A DNA stretch of 64,000 nt from Littorina saxatilis (taxonomy: Eukaryota; Mollusca; Gastropoda; Littorinimorpha; Littorinidae), in contig NC_090253.1 in assembly GCF_037325665.1 (NCBI RefSeq), forward strand, positions 19,670,862-19,734,861, in the 5' to 3' direction. Both the position numbers and the translations under genes were made by a program. Shown in pieces: positions 46,960-59,174 of the stretch. The stretch's first letter is position 1, and every line of letters starts with the position of its first letter. The notes beneath the pieces are model-generated. The model had not been told where the DNA came from and did not search any database. It saw only the letters and a list, made by a program, of their open reading frames with translations.

Positions 46960-47835
46960 CAAGTCGCGTAAGGCGAAAATACAACATTTAGTCAAGTAGC
47001 TGTCGAACTCACAGAATAAAACTGAACGCAATGCAACGCAGCAAGACCGTATACTCGTAGCATCGTCAGTCCACCGCGCACGGCAAAGGCAGTGAAATTG
47101 ACAAGAAGAGCGGGGGAGTAGTTGCGCTGAGAAGGATAGCACGCTCTTCTGTACCTCTCTTCGTTTTAACTTTCTGAGCGTGTTTTTAATCCAAACATAT
47201 CATATCTATATGATTTTGGAATCAGGAACCGACAAGGAATAAGATGAAAGTGTTTTTAAATTGATTTCGAAAATTTAATTTTGATAATAATTTTTATATA
47301 TTTAATTTTCAGAGCTTGTTTTTAATCCAAGTATAACATATTTATATGTTTTTGGAATCAGCAAATGATGGAGAATAAGATGAACGTAAATTTGGATCGT
47401 TTTATAAAAAAAATATTTTTTTTACAATTTTCAGATTTTTAATGACCAAAGTCATTAATTAATTTTTAAGCCACCAAGCTGAAATGCAATACCGAAGTCC
47501 GAGCTTCGTCGAACATTACTTGACCAAAATTTCAACCAATTTGGTTGAAAAATGAGGGCGTGACAGTGCCGCCTCAACTTTCACAAAAAGCCGGATATGA
47601 CGTCATCAAAGACATTTATCAAAAAAATGAAAAAAACGTATGGGGATTTCATACCCAGGAACTCTCATGTCAAATTTCATAAAGATCGGTCCAGTAGTTT
47701 AGTCTGAATCGCTCTACACACACACACAGACAGACACACACACACACACACACGCACGCACATACACCACGACCCTCGTCTCGATTCCCCCCTCTACGTT
47801 AAAACATTTAGTCAAAACTTGACTAAATGTAAAAA
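46960..47835 (+). mobile_element. CGCGTAAGG-family repeat, uninterrupted copy
   Basis: A complete copy (876 bp) from CAAGTCGCGTAAGGCG to CTTGACTAAATGTAAAAA, with the internal ~140 bp duplication and a CA tract near 47716-47765. Useful as the reference copy of the family in this window. Confidence 0.9.
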
Positions 47836-48594
47836 GAACATTATTACTGTGAATTAATTTATGAAAATAAAATAACTGTACACAAACATGTCAATTTTCA
47901 TCACAAAAATTCATGTAGTGATTGTGTTCACATCATTATGATATCTGGCTAAGAAAGAAATGATATGGACGGTGTTCCTTAGTGCTTGTTGACATTTAAA
48001 ATAGTGGGCCCAATCTATTAATTTACAAGTTACATTTTGAATCTGTAAAAGAATCCTCATTTTCTGTGGCACAAAAGTTTGTTTGTTATTGTGTACATTT
48101 GTCTTATACACTTTTATGCATGTCATTATCATTATATGGTGGTAGTTAACACATTTTCAACAAATCTATATCAACAAACTTGCACTAGGCTATGTAATTC
48201 TAGTAATTTTATAGTAATTATTTCATTTTGTAGTTTTTGACCAAAGTAATTACAAAACATTGTGGTCGTAGAATCTGTCTCTGAGTCATGTGTTTATGTA
48301 AAAGTAACACATAAGCTTGAACATTTACATTCATGGGGACTGTGGGGGAGATGTAAACCATTCTTCCCTTGATATTGCATCTTACTCAAGATCCGTAGCT
48401 AATACTTACAAGTATAGATTTCATGTAATGCTATAATAAATTTGAAATAATGATAATGCTGATTTGCTTGCCTTATTCCTTTTGTATGTGTGTGTGTGTG
48501 TGTGTGTGTGCTGCCCAACAGGGTAACTTTGAGGTATCTGGTTGTTTGGTTCAGCAGAATTAGATCATTGTGCACACAGTTTAAGGCAATGAGC

Positions 48595-49203
48595 GGCACT
48601 AAAATGACCAAAATAAAACTTGGAAAATACATGGAGTAACTTAGTTTTCTGGGTAGTTATTGAAGTGACTTATAAAAAGAAATGAAAAATTTGCGAAAAC
48701 TAAAGGACATAGATTGCTGTCGCTAGCCATATTCGATTTCTAGGAAACGGTTTTACGGCAACATTATACATCAGAAATGCTTAATATTTGGCACAAAGAT
48801 ACACAAGACTTTTATCTACAATCATATAGAACGATATTTTGACAAAAGACTACAGTTGAATTTATATTAATTTTTGAAATAAGGATTAATGAATATGCGG
48901 TTAAAAATTCATTAATCCTTATTACAAAAATTATTATAAATTCAACTGTAGTCTTTTGTCAAAAAATCGCTCTATATGATTGTAGATAAAAGTCTTGTGT
49001 ATCTTTGTGTCAAATATGCATTTCTTATGTATGATGTCGCTGTAAAACCGTTTCCTAGAAATCCAATATGGCGGCTGTTTCCAGAGCAACGGCAATCTGT
49101 GGCCATTCATTTTCACAATTTTTTCATTCATTTTTATGTCACTTCAATAACTACCCAGAAAACTAGATTATTCCGTATATTCTCCAAGTTTAATTTTAGT
49201 GCC
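48595..49203. mobile_element. 0.6 kb foldback with ~290 bp arms
   Basis: Ends GGCACTAAAA / TTTTAGTGCC. Arms about 48595-48897 and 48909-49203 are close to perfect inverse copies around a short centre near 48898-48908. No coding capacity; foldback-type MITE. Confidence 0.85.
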
Positions 49204-49230
49204 ACGCATCGACTTAATTATCTTACATAC

Positions 49231-49800
49231 TTCTTCTTCTTCTTCTTCGTTCATGGGCTTAGACTCCCACGTTCACTCATGTTTTTAGCACGAGTGGATT
49301 TTTACGTGTATGACCGTTTTTACCCCGCCATTTAGGCAGCATACGCTGATTTCGGGGGAGGCATGCTGGGTATTTTCGTGTTTCTATAACCTACCGAACT
49401 CAGACATGGATTACAGGATCTTTTTCGTGCGCACTTGGTCTTGTGCTTGCGTAATCAAAAAACAAGAAAGGTAGGTTGTTGGAACGTTTGTTATTGACAA
49501 AACAATACATTCACAGATATTTCGACCCAACGGTCTTTTAAGTGAACAGACAAATAAATATATTATTTATTAGTCAATAACAAACGTTCCAACAACCTAC
49601 CTTTCTTGTTCTTTTATTCTGAATTTTGGAATGTTGGCAGTCTTTGTTTTTGGATCTACCTGTGCTTGCGTGTACACACGAAGGGGGTTAAGTCACTGCC
49701 AGGTCTGCACATAAGTTGACCTGGGAGATCGGAAAAATCTCCACTCTCAACCCACCAGGCGGCAGCGACCGGGATTGGAACTCATGACCTCCCGATTTTG
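49231..49800 (-). mobile_element. GAA-tailed tRNA-SINE, minus, split by an insert
   Basis: TTC tract at 49231 (the tail), then the inverse of the SINE body seen in the array, and a tRNA-type head near 49770-49800. It is interrupted at 49453-49660 by a hairpin element, described separately. Confidence 0.85.
49453..49660. mobile_element. 208 bp hairpin element with perfect 38 bp inverted repeat
   Basis: Flanked by the 11 bp duplication TGTGCTTGCGT (49442-49452, 49661-49671). Arms 49461-49498 and 49573-49610 are exact inverse copies containing AGGTAGGTTGTTGGAACG. A related single arm lies at about 52773-52860. Family unknown. Confidence 0.85.
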
Positions 49801-49803
49801 GTG

Positions 49804-50367
49804 AGCGCTCCTTTTTCTGTTTCTGCTCCTCTCGTCTGGAACTCTCTCCCTGTCACTCTTTGTCACTTTGCCTCCTCTGGCTCTTTCCGCACAGGCCTGA
49901 AAACGCATCTTTTTTCACTTGCATACACATGATCCCCCACCCCCCACCCCCTGGACTGCATCTCGGTGACTATCATAAGCTGCTGCTTGAACGCTGTTTT
50001 CACGTGTGTCCATGTTGTTGAATTTGTATGTATATATATATATGGCTTTGTCTCATTTCGTTGCTTTGTCATGTTTGTGAGTTTTGAGTATTGTTTGCAT
50101 GGAGTTCGGTATTAATTTTGCTTGTATGGCTTTGCTTGTATGACTTTGTTTTGTCTTTACCCTGTTTGCTTGGTCTTGCGTGCTTGGAGTGTGTTAAGCT
50201 TTTGTGTTTGCTTGCATGGAGTATGCTATGTTATGTAGATTGTGGGTCTTGTTCATTGTGTATGGTTTTATTATTAGTTATGTTAATTCTAGTTATTGTA
50301 AAGCGCATTGAGCATATACATGATTATGCGCTATAGCAAATGTCCATTATTATTATTATTATTATTA
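49804..50367 (+). mobile_element. L2/CR1-like LINE 3' end
   Basis: Encodes only the last ~40 residues of a reverse transcriptase ORF (APLVWNSLP...FRTGLKTHLFSLAYT, stop at about 49930), then a 3' untranslated part ending AAAGCGCATTGAGCAT and an (ATT)n tail at 50346-50367. Severely 5'-truncated. Confidence 0.8.
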
Positions 50368-52339
50368 GGAGACCGATGTCTTACCTCTGCGTCCGTCATC
50401 TTACATACAAATCACTGGCAGGGGTGGGATTTCTTCGGACGTCACAGACGGATTTCCGTCCCAGGAAGAATTTTGGCAACCTTTTTTATATATACCTTTT
50501 TTTGTTAATCCCTGGCAGCTGTTGTTTACACTTGCACTGGGTTTGTAGGACCGATGTGGTTGTGCCAGGTCAGTCACATTTCACCATGTCCCAGACCGAT
50601 CTCAATAATGTTTGAGTAACAAGTAGGGGGCAGCAATGTCATGTCATCCTGAGGAATGTGGCATCTTAGTTGCTATCTATATTTGAAAACTCGGCTCACC
50701 CACATCTTTATTTACCCCTCTTGCATGGATTCAGAGACCTTCAGAGGTGTGGCAGAGAAAACTTGCATTCCTGATCTATGAACCAGTGGTATTTAGCTTC
50801 TGATACATTGAGTCCTTTTGAAAGTTAGCAAGTGAAGCAAACTTAATTGAAACATATTTCTCTCTTGAAATTTGTTTACCACTTGTTTTTGTAGACCCCC
50901 TAGCAAGAGTGATACGACCAAACATCTTCAAGTATAAAGGTTTTTGATTTTGTGCATTCATCCTCCCCCCCCTCCATTTTTCTTGTTGTTTGCTGTTTTC
51001 AGTAATAAAGAGGCTCAAATAGCCCCTCATGAAGTGCTAAAATTCATTTTCAGCTGGTCAGTTACAAATACCTTCAAGTTTATAAGATTTATATTATGCA
51101 TCTCCAAAAAGCTTGTTTGTGAGAGGCCACCTAAACCCTCCCTAAAATGCTAAAATTTATTTTCGGCTGGGGGACGCTGCCCCCCTAGACCCCCCAGCAA
51201 GGGCGCTGCCCTTGCACCCCGCCGGAGCCTTAGCGGCCCCTGGACCCCGGCCTTCCAAAATGTTCAGTCCTGGCAACATTTTGGGCTCCCACTACAGTTA
51301 TTGCCAAAATTAAAACCTGAAGGTAAAACTAAAAAGTGAGTGTAAACCTATCCTGGTGGTGGAGGTGGTGTGTGTGTGTGTGTGTGTGTGTGCCTGTTGT
51401 TTGTGCATGTGTGTGTGCCTGTGTATGTGACTGTGTCTGTCTGACAGTCTGTCTCTCTTTCTCCTCGCACAGCCCTTTCCCAATAAAAACAAACAAACAA
51501 TAACCCTTAGTAAAATTTGAAAATTTGGCATTTGAGACGTTCTGCATCGGGGACCAGCAGATGGCGGTGGTTGATTATGGTTTTGATGTTGTTTAATATC
51601 GGTTTTTTTATCATTATAATTATTATCATTACACAGGTGTGCATCCAATGAGGAATATAATTTTTTTTAAATCGAATCCATTGCTCTCATGGTTCGTATA
51701 TACATTCCAAGTTTACACCAAACACACACACACACACACAACCTGATAAGAACAACAACACAAAATTCAAATCATGCAAGCAGAATTAAACAACAAATAA
51801 AATAAAAAATAGGCAAACATCAGAATGTCAACTGAGAAAAAATAACAAACGTGACTAAGCACAATACTTATCATGAGGGGATCAACGGTAAAACGCACAA
51901 TGTCGCCTGAAATAGATATGTTTTAAAAAGTAAGTCATGGTTTACAGAGAACATACTGAGTTCTGCCATGTTTATTTTTTCCAGAGTGTGATGTCTGCTG
52001 AATGATTGAGAGAGAGAATAGCACAATCTCCACCAAATGCCATCTAGTTTCCTTATTGTCGCTTTGCAGTCTTTATGCACATTTCTAAATCCTGCTGAAC
52101 CTTTTGATGCGGTGATCCCGTTCTTGAAAAGTATGACTCAAACTTACAGAAAGTCTTTTTTCTCGAATATTGGAATGTGGAATTGCTTCTTCTTGCTTTG
52201 AGGGGAGGAGAAAAAGGACCGTGAGGCCGGACTGCTGAGAGGAGGGAGGAGGGGAAAAGAACACGCAAACATAAAACCCCAAAACCCCACAACAGATAAT
52301 GTTCCAAAATCAAGAATGTTTAAACATACACACACCCAG
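50368..52339. other. Repeat-derived and AT-rich DNA, no gene recognised
   Basis: Includes a GC-rich phrase-repeat block at 51165-51260 (CCCCCTAGACCCCCCAGC and similar), a GT tract at 51369-51392 and a CA tract at 51722-51740. I see no gene. Confidence 0.5.
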
Positions 52340-52670
52340 AGTCATCTTTCTTTCTTTCTTTATTTGGTGTTTAACGTCGTTTTCAACCACGAAGGTTATA
52401 TCGCGACGGGGAAAGGGGGGAGATGGGATAGAGCCACTTGTCAATTGTTTCTTGTTCACAAAAGCACTAATCAAAAATTTGCTCCAGGGGCTTGCAACGT
52501 AGTACAATGTATTACCTTACTGGGAGAATGCAAGTTTCCAGTACAAAGGACTTAACATTTCTTACATACTGCTTGACTAAAATCTTTACAAAAATTGACT
52601 ATATTCTATACAAGAAACACTTAACAAGGGTAAAAAGAGAAACAGAATCCGTTAGTCGCCTCTACCCAGA
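52340..52670 (-). mobile_element. SINE-like repeat, minus (CTTTC tail), copy 1
   Basis: TTTC repeats, then GTGTTTAACGTCGTTTTCAA and a ~300 bp body. On the minus strand it ends AACACCAAATAAAGAAAG, a retroposon-type tail. Further copies: 55178-55490, a partial at 55490-55670, and 57465-57840. Confidence 0.75.
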
Positions 52671-55177
52671 GTCATCAGTCATACTATTGAAAAAGAGATA
52701 TGTAGAAGTTCTAGTAAATGTTTCATTTTGTCAATGGAATAACTTAATTTCCATAAAATAAATCCAAACACTGCCAACGTTCCAAAATTCAGAATAAATG
52801 TATTGAATGTATTGTTTTGTCAATAACAAACGTTCCAACAACCTACCTTTCTTGTTTTCTTAAATTCTTTTATACTTCCATACACTGAACCTTTCTTGGT
52901 TTTCCCCTTTAAAAAGAATATATTATACTTGAAATGCTTACACACACACACACACACAGCAACACAAAATCATCAGAACCAAATGAGATATATATTTCAA
53001 ATAACAACATTCACAACACAAAGTTTTTGCAGATAAACACATCACACAAAAAGTCACAGGAACTACATGTACATATATTAGCCAAAAACGAGGGCGTGCA
53101 CATATCTTGCAAAGAGTTTGGTTCAAATGCCATTAACACTAGATTACCCCCCCTTTTAATACACAGCAAATGTTGGGTAACAGGTCCAAGGGTGCATACA
53201 TATCTTCAACAGGGTTTAGTTTCAATTTGTCATTACAGTGGATTACCCCTCACCCCCCCCCCCCACACACCCCCCTTTTAAGACACATATATATAACAAC
53301 ATCCAGGGTGTACAAATATCTTTAACAGAGTTTGGTTAAAATATACCATTACATTGGAACCCCACACCGCAGATTTCTAAACTTTTACGATCTTGCTTTT
53401 CAGATGTTCTTTTCATCACCTTTGTAAATCTGCCTCCATTTTAAGACCTGTTTTTCTAATATTTGTAAAGGTCTTTCATAGGGCGGTTCCAGTCTACACA
53501 TAAAAAAAAAGTTGACGAAATGTACTGCTTGTTCTGGTTTTTTTTTCTCCAGGAGCAGACGACAGAGAAATAGTATATATATCATGTACGGTCATGATCT
53601 GTTGTATAAATTCCCTTTCTTTTCTTCAATAATTTATTGTTCATTACTTTAGAGTTAATTACTGATCCCGCACAGTTGTCTTCGACACTGTACACAATAT
53701 GACTGACATTAAACACTCAGACTTCTTTTGCTTTAAGCATAGACCTATATTAAATATAGGTCGCTGCTTTAAGTTTGCACTAATCAAGCAAGCATCAACC
53801 AAAAGTAAAGGATAAACTCTACAGGGCCTAGCATTGGAAAAAGTGAGTTAGGCGTATAAAAAACAAAAAAAATCCTTGAAAATCGGGAATTCCCGATTAA
53901 TTCCTTCTTTACAAGACTTAAAAAAAAAGGTTGGTGTATATATACGCAGTTTTGCATACAATGCTAGGCCACGACTCTAAAAATAAATGCACGTAGGTAC
54001 AGTTGAACCTGTCCATATCGACCACCCAGGGGACAATTAAAATGGTTGCTATAAAAACAGGCGGTCACTATAGAAAGGGGATTTATAGAGCACACCAAAA
54101 AATTGTTGGAATCCTTCGGAGTGGTCTTTGTGGGTCGGTGGTTGTTACTAGGTCAAACAAAAATATATGTTGGTTTAGGGTAACATGACCCAAAAAAATA
54201 GGGTCAGTCGGTCGTATTTTTTAAATTTTGTATTTTTAGTCTCTGTGTGGTTCACAAAAGAGGTTGTTTAAAAAAATTAAAATAATTGAGAAATGAAAAA
54301 AAAGTTTTAGGGTCGGCGGGAAAAAATAGGGCTGGTTGGGTTACCCTAAACCAACATATATTTTTGTTTGGCCTTATTGAGAGGTGCGACTGCACCATAT
54401 TCATATCATCTCGTTTAGTCAGCTACTAGCACATCTTCACATGAAATAAAATACACACACAAACAAAAGCAGGGTGAACTAAAAACACAGAGCATTTCTT
54501 TTTATAATCTCCAGCTGGTATGAAAAACAAAACAACCTTTCATTCCAATGCAAACAGGGTTTTTTTCACTACCAAATTATTTGACATATTTCACAGAGTT
54601 GGTTAACGTGAAACAATGAAAACACATAGTGTACGTCAGAATTTAACCTTTAATTTTCGAACCATTCTTAATCAAGTTCTGCTTGTTAGGAAACAAAATC
54701 AATGCAACAACCAACCCCCCTAAGTAAATAAGTAACTAACAATGTAAAAACTTAGTAGCACAGATCAATTTAGTTAATCAACATCAAAATCTAATCATTA
54801 TTTGACTCACAACAGCAACTTTTTTTTTTTACTTGACTGAACAGAGTGGCAAATTTCAGCCTCGCTCAAGACATTCAAACAATGCTCTGTATCATTTCTT
54901 CTGGACTGGTGCGATTCCATTTAATCAAGTACTGAAGCAAAATAGCTTGGACGAAACATATTTGTACAATGCAGACCAAACAATGGTACATAGTAAAAAG
55001 CTGGTACTTTGATGAAAGAAAAGGGGGGGGGGGGAAAGCTGGGATTAGGTAGTGGTAAACAATATGGCACTCGTATCAGAATCAAGATTTGATTACAGGC
55101 ATAAAATGAATATGAGACACAAATTCCAAGAGTAACTTTAATATTGAGCTTAAGTGACGTAGTAAAAACACATTTAA
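52671..55177. other. Low-information region, no gene recognised
   Basis: Contains a part of the hairpin element (52773-52860), a C-rich tract at 53248-53275, a pogo-like end at 54000-54090 (TACAGTTGAACCTGTCC) and the MITE listed at 54153. Confidence 0.5.
54153..54376. mobile_element. MITE, same family as 32835
   Basis: About 28 bp inverted ends: AACAAAAATATATGTTGG at the left and its inverse before TTTGGCCTTA at the right. Internal ACCC/GGGT phrases as in the NUDT9 intron copy. Confidence 0.8.
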
Positions 55178-55670
55178 CGGGGAAAGGGGGGAGATGGGAT
55201 AGAGCCACTTGTCAATTGTTTCTTGTTCACAAAAGCACTAATCAAAAATTTGCTCCAGGGGCTTGCAACGTAGTACAATATATTACCTCACTGGGAGAAT
55301 GCAAGTTTCCAGTACAAAGGACTTAACATTTCTTACATACTGCTTGACTAAAATCTTTACAAACATTGACTATATTCTTTACAAGAAACACTTAACAAGG
55401 GTAAAAGGAGAAACAGAATCCGTTAGTCGCCTCTTACGTAATGCTGGGGAGCATCGGGTAAATTCTTTCCCCTAACCCGCGGGGGGAACTGCTTGACTAA
55501 AATCTTTACAAACATTGACTATATTCTTTACAAGAAACACTTAACAAGGGTAAAAGGAGAAACAGAATCCGTTAGTCGCCTCTTACGTAATGCTGGGGAG
55601 CATCGGGTAAATTCTTTCTCGTCCCAACCAATATGAGACTCCCCCTAACCCGCAGGGGGTCTCCTGAATT
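55178..55670 (-). mobile_element. SINE-like repeat, minus, copies 2 and 3
   Basis: A copy without the CTTTC tail (55178-55490) followed by a second partial copy of its distal ~150 bp (55490-55670); both contain AGTCGCCTCTTACGTAATGC. Confidence 0.75.
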
Positions 55671-56383
55671 CAAAAATATATAGATATGTCATGTTTACTC
55701 TAAAAATGTGCTCAGAATTACAGAAAATAGGTTTAAGTAGGCCTAAGTACTATGTTTGCACGCTACGCGGAGACGAGCGTAACACGTGTGTGGTTAGACA
55801 AGACTATCTGAAATATAGTTGCGGTGACGACTTTTTGTTGGTGTTAATCTGTTACTTTGATGCCGACAGCTTGACTAAATGTTGTTATATCGCTTCACGC
55901 AACTTGTTAACTTTCTTCAAAAGTCTACACCACATTTTACAATTGAAAACTGGGGCTTATGTTGGTCAGGTTAAATATGGTATATAAATGGCAAAGAGTC
56001 TGAACAACAAAAATTCTGGTTAGATTTGGGGAATAACATTACTACAACAAGGGAATAACTTGGCTCAAGTCTTGGAGAGAAAAACAAATTCTAAGCTTGG
56101 TTATAACAATCAAAAGTCAGATGCATCTATCAGGGTTTTTTGTAAACACCTTTAAAAAAAAAAGGAAAAAAAAAGGCAGCTCTTGAATGTCTCTGCAAGC
56201 TAAACAAACTCTTGACAAAAACACACACAAAAATACATTCTATTTTAACATCATTATGCATTTTAGTTTGCTACACAGAAATACACAGGCTGCCCACATT
56301 AACACGATCAAACACAAAAAATGTCTCAAAGTACAAGGAACCAACAAATAAAAGTGTCATTATACACTGTAGGTGGCCTGCCA

Positions 56384-56577
56384 TGACAGGTATATATTTT
56401 CATAAAATTAATGGACAAAGGGACAACGGAAGTCGTCCATTCTTAGAAGGTGACCTCTCATTAGAGGGGACTCCCATCACAGGTATATATTTTCATAAAA
56501 TTAATGGACAAAGGGACAACGGAAGTCGTCCATTCTTAGAAGGTGACCTCTCATTAGAGGGGACTCCCATCACAGGT
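56384..56577 (+). repeat. 93 bp exact-looking tandem pair
   Basis: ACAGGTATATATTTTCATAA begins both units (56388 and 56481); the second ends at the next ACAGGTACTAC. The duplication is recent. Confidence 0.9.
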
Positions 56578-56723
56578 ACTACATTCTCATCTGACAAATG
56601 TATGACCATGAACACTCACAAAGAAAGTGTGTGACTAATGTGACTTAGGACAAAATGCTGATACAATAAACAAGTCTGGTCCATCGTCCTATCCTTAAAG
56701 CTTGTAACCTATTACAGATATGG

Positions 56724-56945
56724 TTTGTTTATTTGTTTGTTTGTTTATTTGTTGCTTAACGTCCAGCCGACTACGCAGAGCCATATCAGGACGAGGAAGA
56801 GGGGGATGAAGGGGGCCACTTGTCAAGCGATTCCTGTTTACAAATGCACTAACCCATTACTTGTGTCCCAGCAGGCTTTAGTAAAACTAAATTAATACCT
56901 ACTGGAAGATTACCAGTTTCCAGTATGTTAAAATAGGCTTAACCT
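56724..56945 (-). mobile_element. SINE-like repeat with CAAA tail, minus
   Basis: GTTT repeats, then TTGCTTAACGTCCAGCCGAC. Distantly similar in its tail to the SINE at 59057 and in its body to the copies at 52340. Confidence 0.65.
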
Positions 56946-57464
56946 ATCTACTGCTGGACTTACATCAGAACACTAACAGATTAAACTATACATGAATCGC
57001 GAGACAAGCGGCAAGAGAAGAGATTTTTGGAAAAAATACAGGTGAATGAGCAAGAAGGCAGAAAAAAGAAAAGAATTCATGAAGAAAAAGAGAGCATGAC
57101 AGGAAAGAGGAACCAAAAATCTACCTAACAGCAAACTAGAAAGCTCCTGCGGTTCCAAAAACAGGAGGGGCCTTTAATTTCATAACCGCAGTGCCCCACT
57201 GCGGGATACAGATATGGTGAAGTACTTTGAAATGACATGAAACTAAAAGCATAAAACAAACATAAAACAACAATTCTTTTTTTTTTTTATTCTGAAGAAC
57301 TTTGAAGACATTGTAAGATGTCTTTTCTTTCCTCTCCACCTCTCCATCTGCCGATGAAGTTTTCCTGATTATAACCTTTTGATATGACTTCAATACCCTG
57401 CTGGGTCAATGGTCAACTATTGGAAATTATCAATGTATCCATGATTCATTTACACCTCATTGAA

Positions 57465-57840
57465 TATTTCTTTCTTTCTTTATTTGGTGTTTAACGTCGT
57501 TTTCAACCACGAAGGTTATATCGCGACGGGGAAAGGGGGGAGATGGGATAGAGCCACTTGTCAATTGTTTCTTGTTCACAAAAGCACAAATCAAAAATTT
57601 GCTCCAGGGGCTTGCAACGTAGTACAATATATTACCTTACTGGGAGAATGCAAGTTTCCAGTACAAAGGACTTAACATTTCTTACATACTGCTTGACTAA
57701 AATCTTTACAAACATTGACTATATTCTATACAAGAAACACTTAACAAGGGTAAAAAGAGAAACAGAATCCGTTAGTCGCCTCCTACGACATGCTGGGGAG
57801 CATCGGGTAAATTCTTCCCCCTAACCCGCGGGGGGTTGTC
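57465..57840 (-). mobile_element. SINE-like repeat, minus, copy 4
   Basis: Most complete copy: CTTTC tail at the left, TAACCCGCGGGGGG at the right. Confidence 0.8.
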
Positions 57841-58097
57841 TCAGGTTGAATATGTTGAAGCATGTTGAAGACATAGTAACAGATATTGTGTTTTCTTTCT
57901 CCCCCACCCCACACCCTTTTCACTCTCCATCTCTCTGGCTGGTAAGTTTTTCTGATCAAAATCCTCTCAGATGGCTTGAATGCCCAGCTTGGGGAATTAT
58001 TGGAAATGAGAACTGTGATACAAATGTCTTGGTTTAAGCTGAAGTAAGATATTATGATGTGTAAGACTGATGACTTAGAATACAGTAAAACAAGTCT

Positions 58098-58457
58098 GAC
58101 GGGCGGAGTGGCGGGGGGGGTCGTGAGTTCGAATCCCTGCCGCGGCCGCCTGGTGTGTTAAGGGTGGAGATTTTTCCGATCTCCCAGGTCTACTTATGTG
58201 CAGACCTGCTAGTGCCTTATTCCCCTTTGTGTGTACACACAAGCACAAGACCAAGTGCGCACGGAAAAGATCCTGTAATCCATGTCAGAGTTTGGTGGGT
58301 TATAGAAACACGAAAATACCCAGCATGCTTCCCCCGAAATCGGCGTATGCTGCCTGAATTGCGGGGTAAAAACGGTCATATACGTAAAAACCCACTCATG
58401 CAAAAACATGAGTGAACGTGGGAGTTTCAGCCCATGCACGAAGAAGAAGAAGAAGAA
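58098..58457 (+). mobile_element. GAA-tailed tRNA-SINE
   Basis: Head GACGGGCGGAGTGGCGGG with a B box GAGTTCGAATCC but missing ~35 bp of the tRNA-like middle; body as in the array SINE; GAA tail. Confidence 0.88.
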
Positions 58458-58838
58458 ATGTTACCTCAAATTCTCATGTAGTGTCACATAACCATCATGA
58501 ACTTAACAAAAAGTCAGTCTCCCGAACAACCATAAGCATCAAACAAACATAAAAACGGAATAAAAAAAAAGTTGAATAAAATAACACACACATGTACAAA
58601 GCTTAAAATATTTGCATTAATTGGTATGACTTGTCATTTCGGGATGTGTTAACGGAATATTCATGGGGTAAGCTATAACGGCCGAAGGAAATCAGCTGTC
58701 ACTTATGTTGCATGAATTTTGTGTATGTAAGATTAGACTGAAGCAAGTATTTTCAATCTCACAGGTATAGGACATAATAAGAAATAAAACAAATCCTCAC
58801 TCCTTTAAATACATGTACCAAAAAGGCAAGGAAGCAAC
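58458..58838. other. AT-rich DNA, nothing recognised
   Basis: No open frame or repeat that I can name. Confidence 0.4.
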
Positions 58839-59056
58839 AATAAATATGCAATGCCTACAAAATGTTGTGCAGGTTCAAATGAAAGTAAAACTGATGTACA
58901 GATTAGTGAGATGTTTAATGGTTTCTACCCGTAACAAATGCATTGGGGATAAATTGAATAACTTAATAAAAATGTGAACAAGGACGCTAACCAATGCAAA
59001 AAAAACTACACAACCAACAACAGATCAATAAATGAACGCCTTACTGCTAAAACATG
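58839..59056. repeat. 217 bp direct repeat, left copy
   Basis: Recurs at 62503-62719 with three substitutions and one single-base indel. The two copies abut the two ends of the SINE at 59057/62310. Confidence 0.93.
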
Positions 59057-59174
59057 TGGTTGGTTGGTTTGTTTGCTTAACGCCCAGCCGACCACGAAGG
59101 GCCATATCAGGGCGGTGCTGCTTTGACATATAACGTGCGCCACACACAAGACAGAAGTCGTAGCACAGGCTTCA

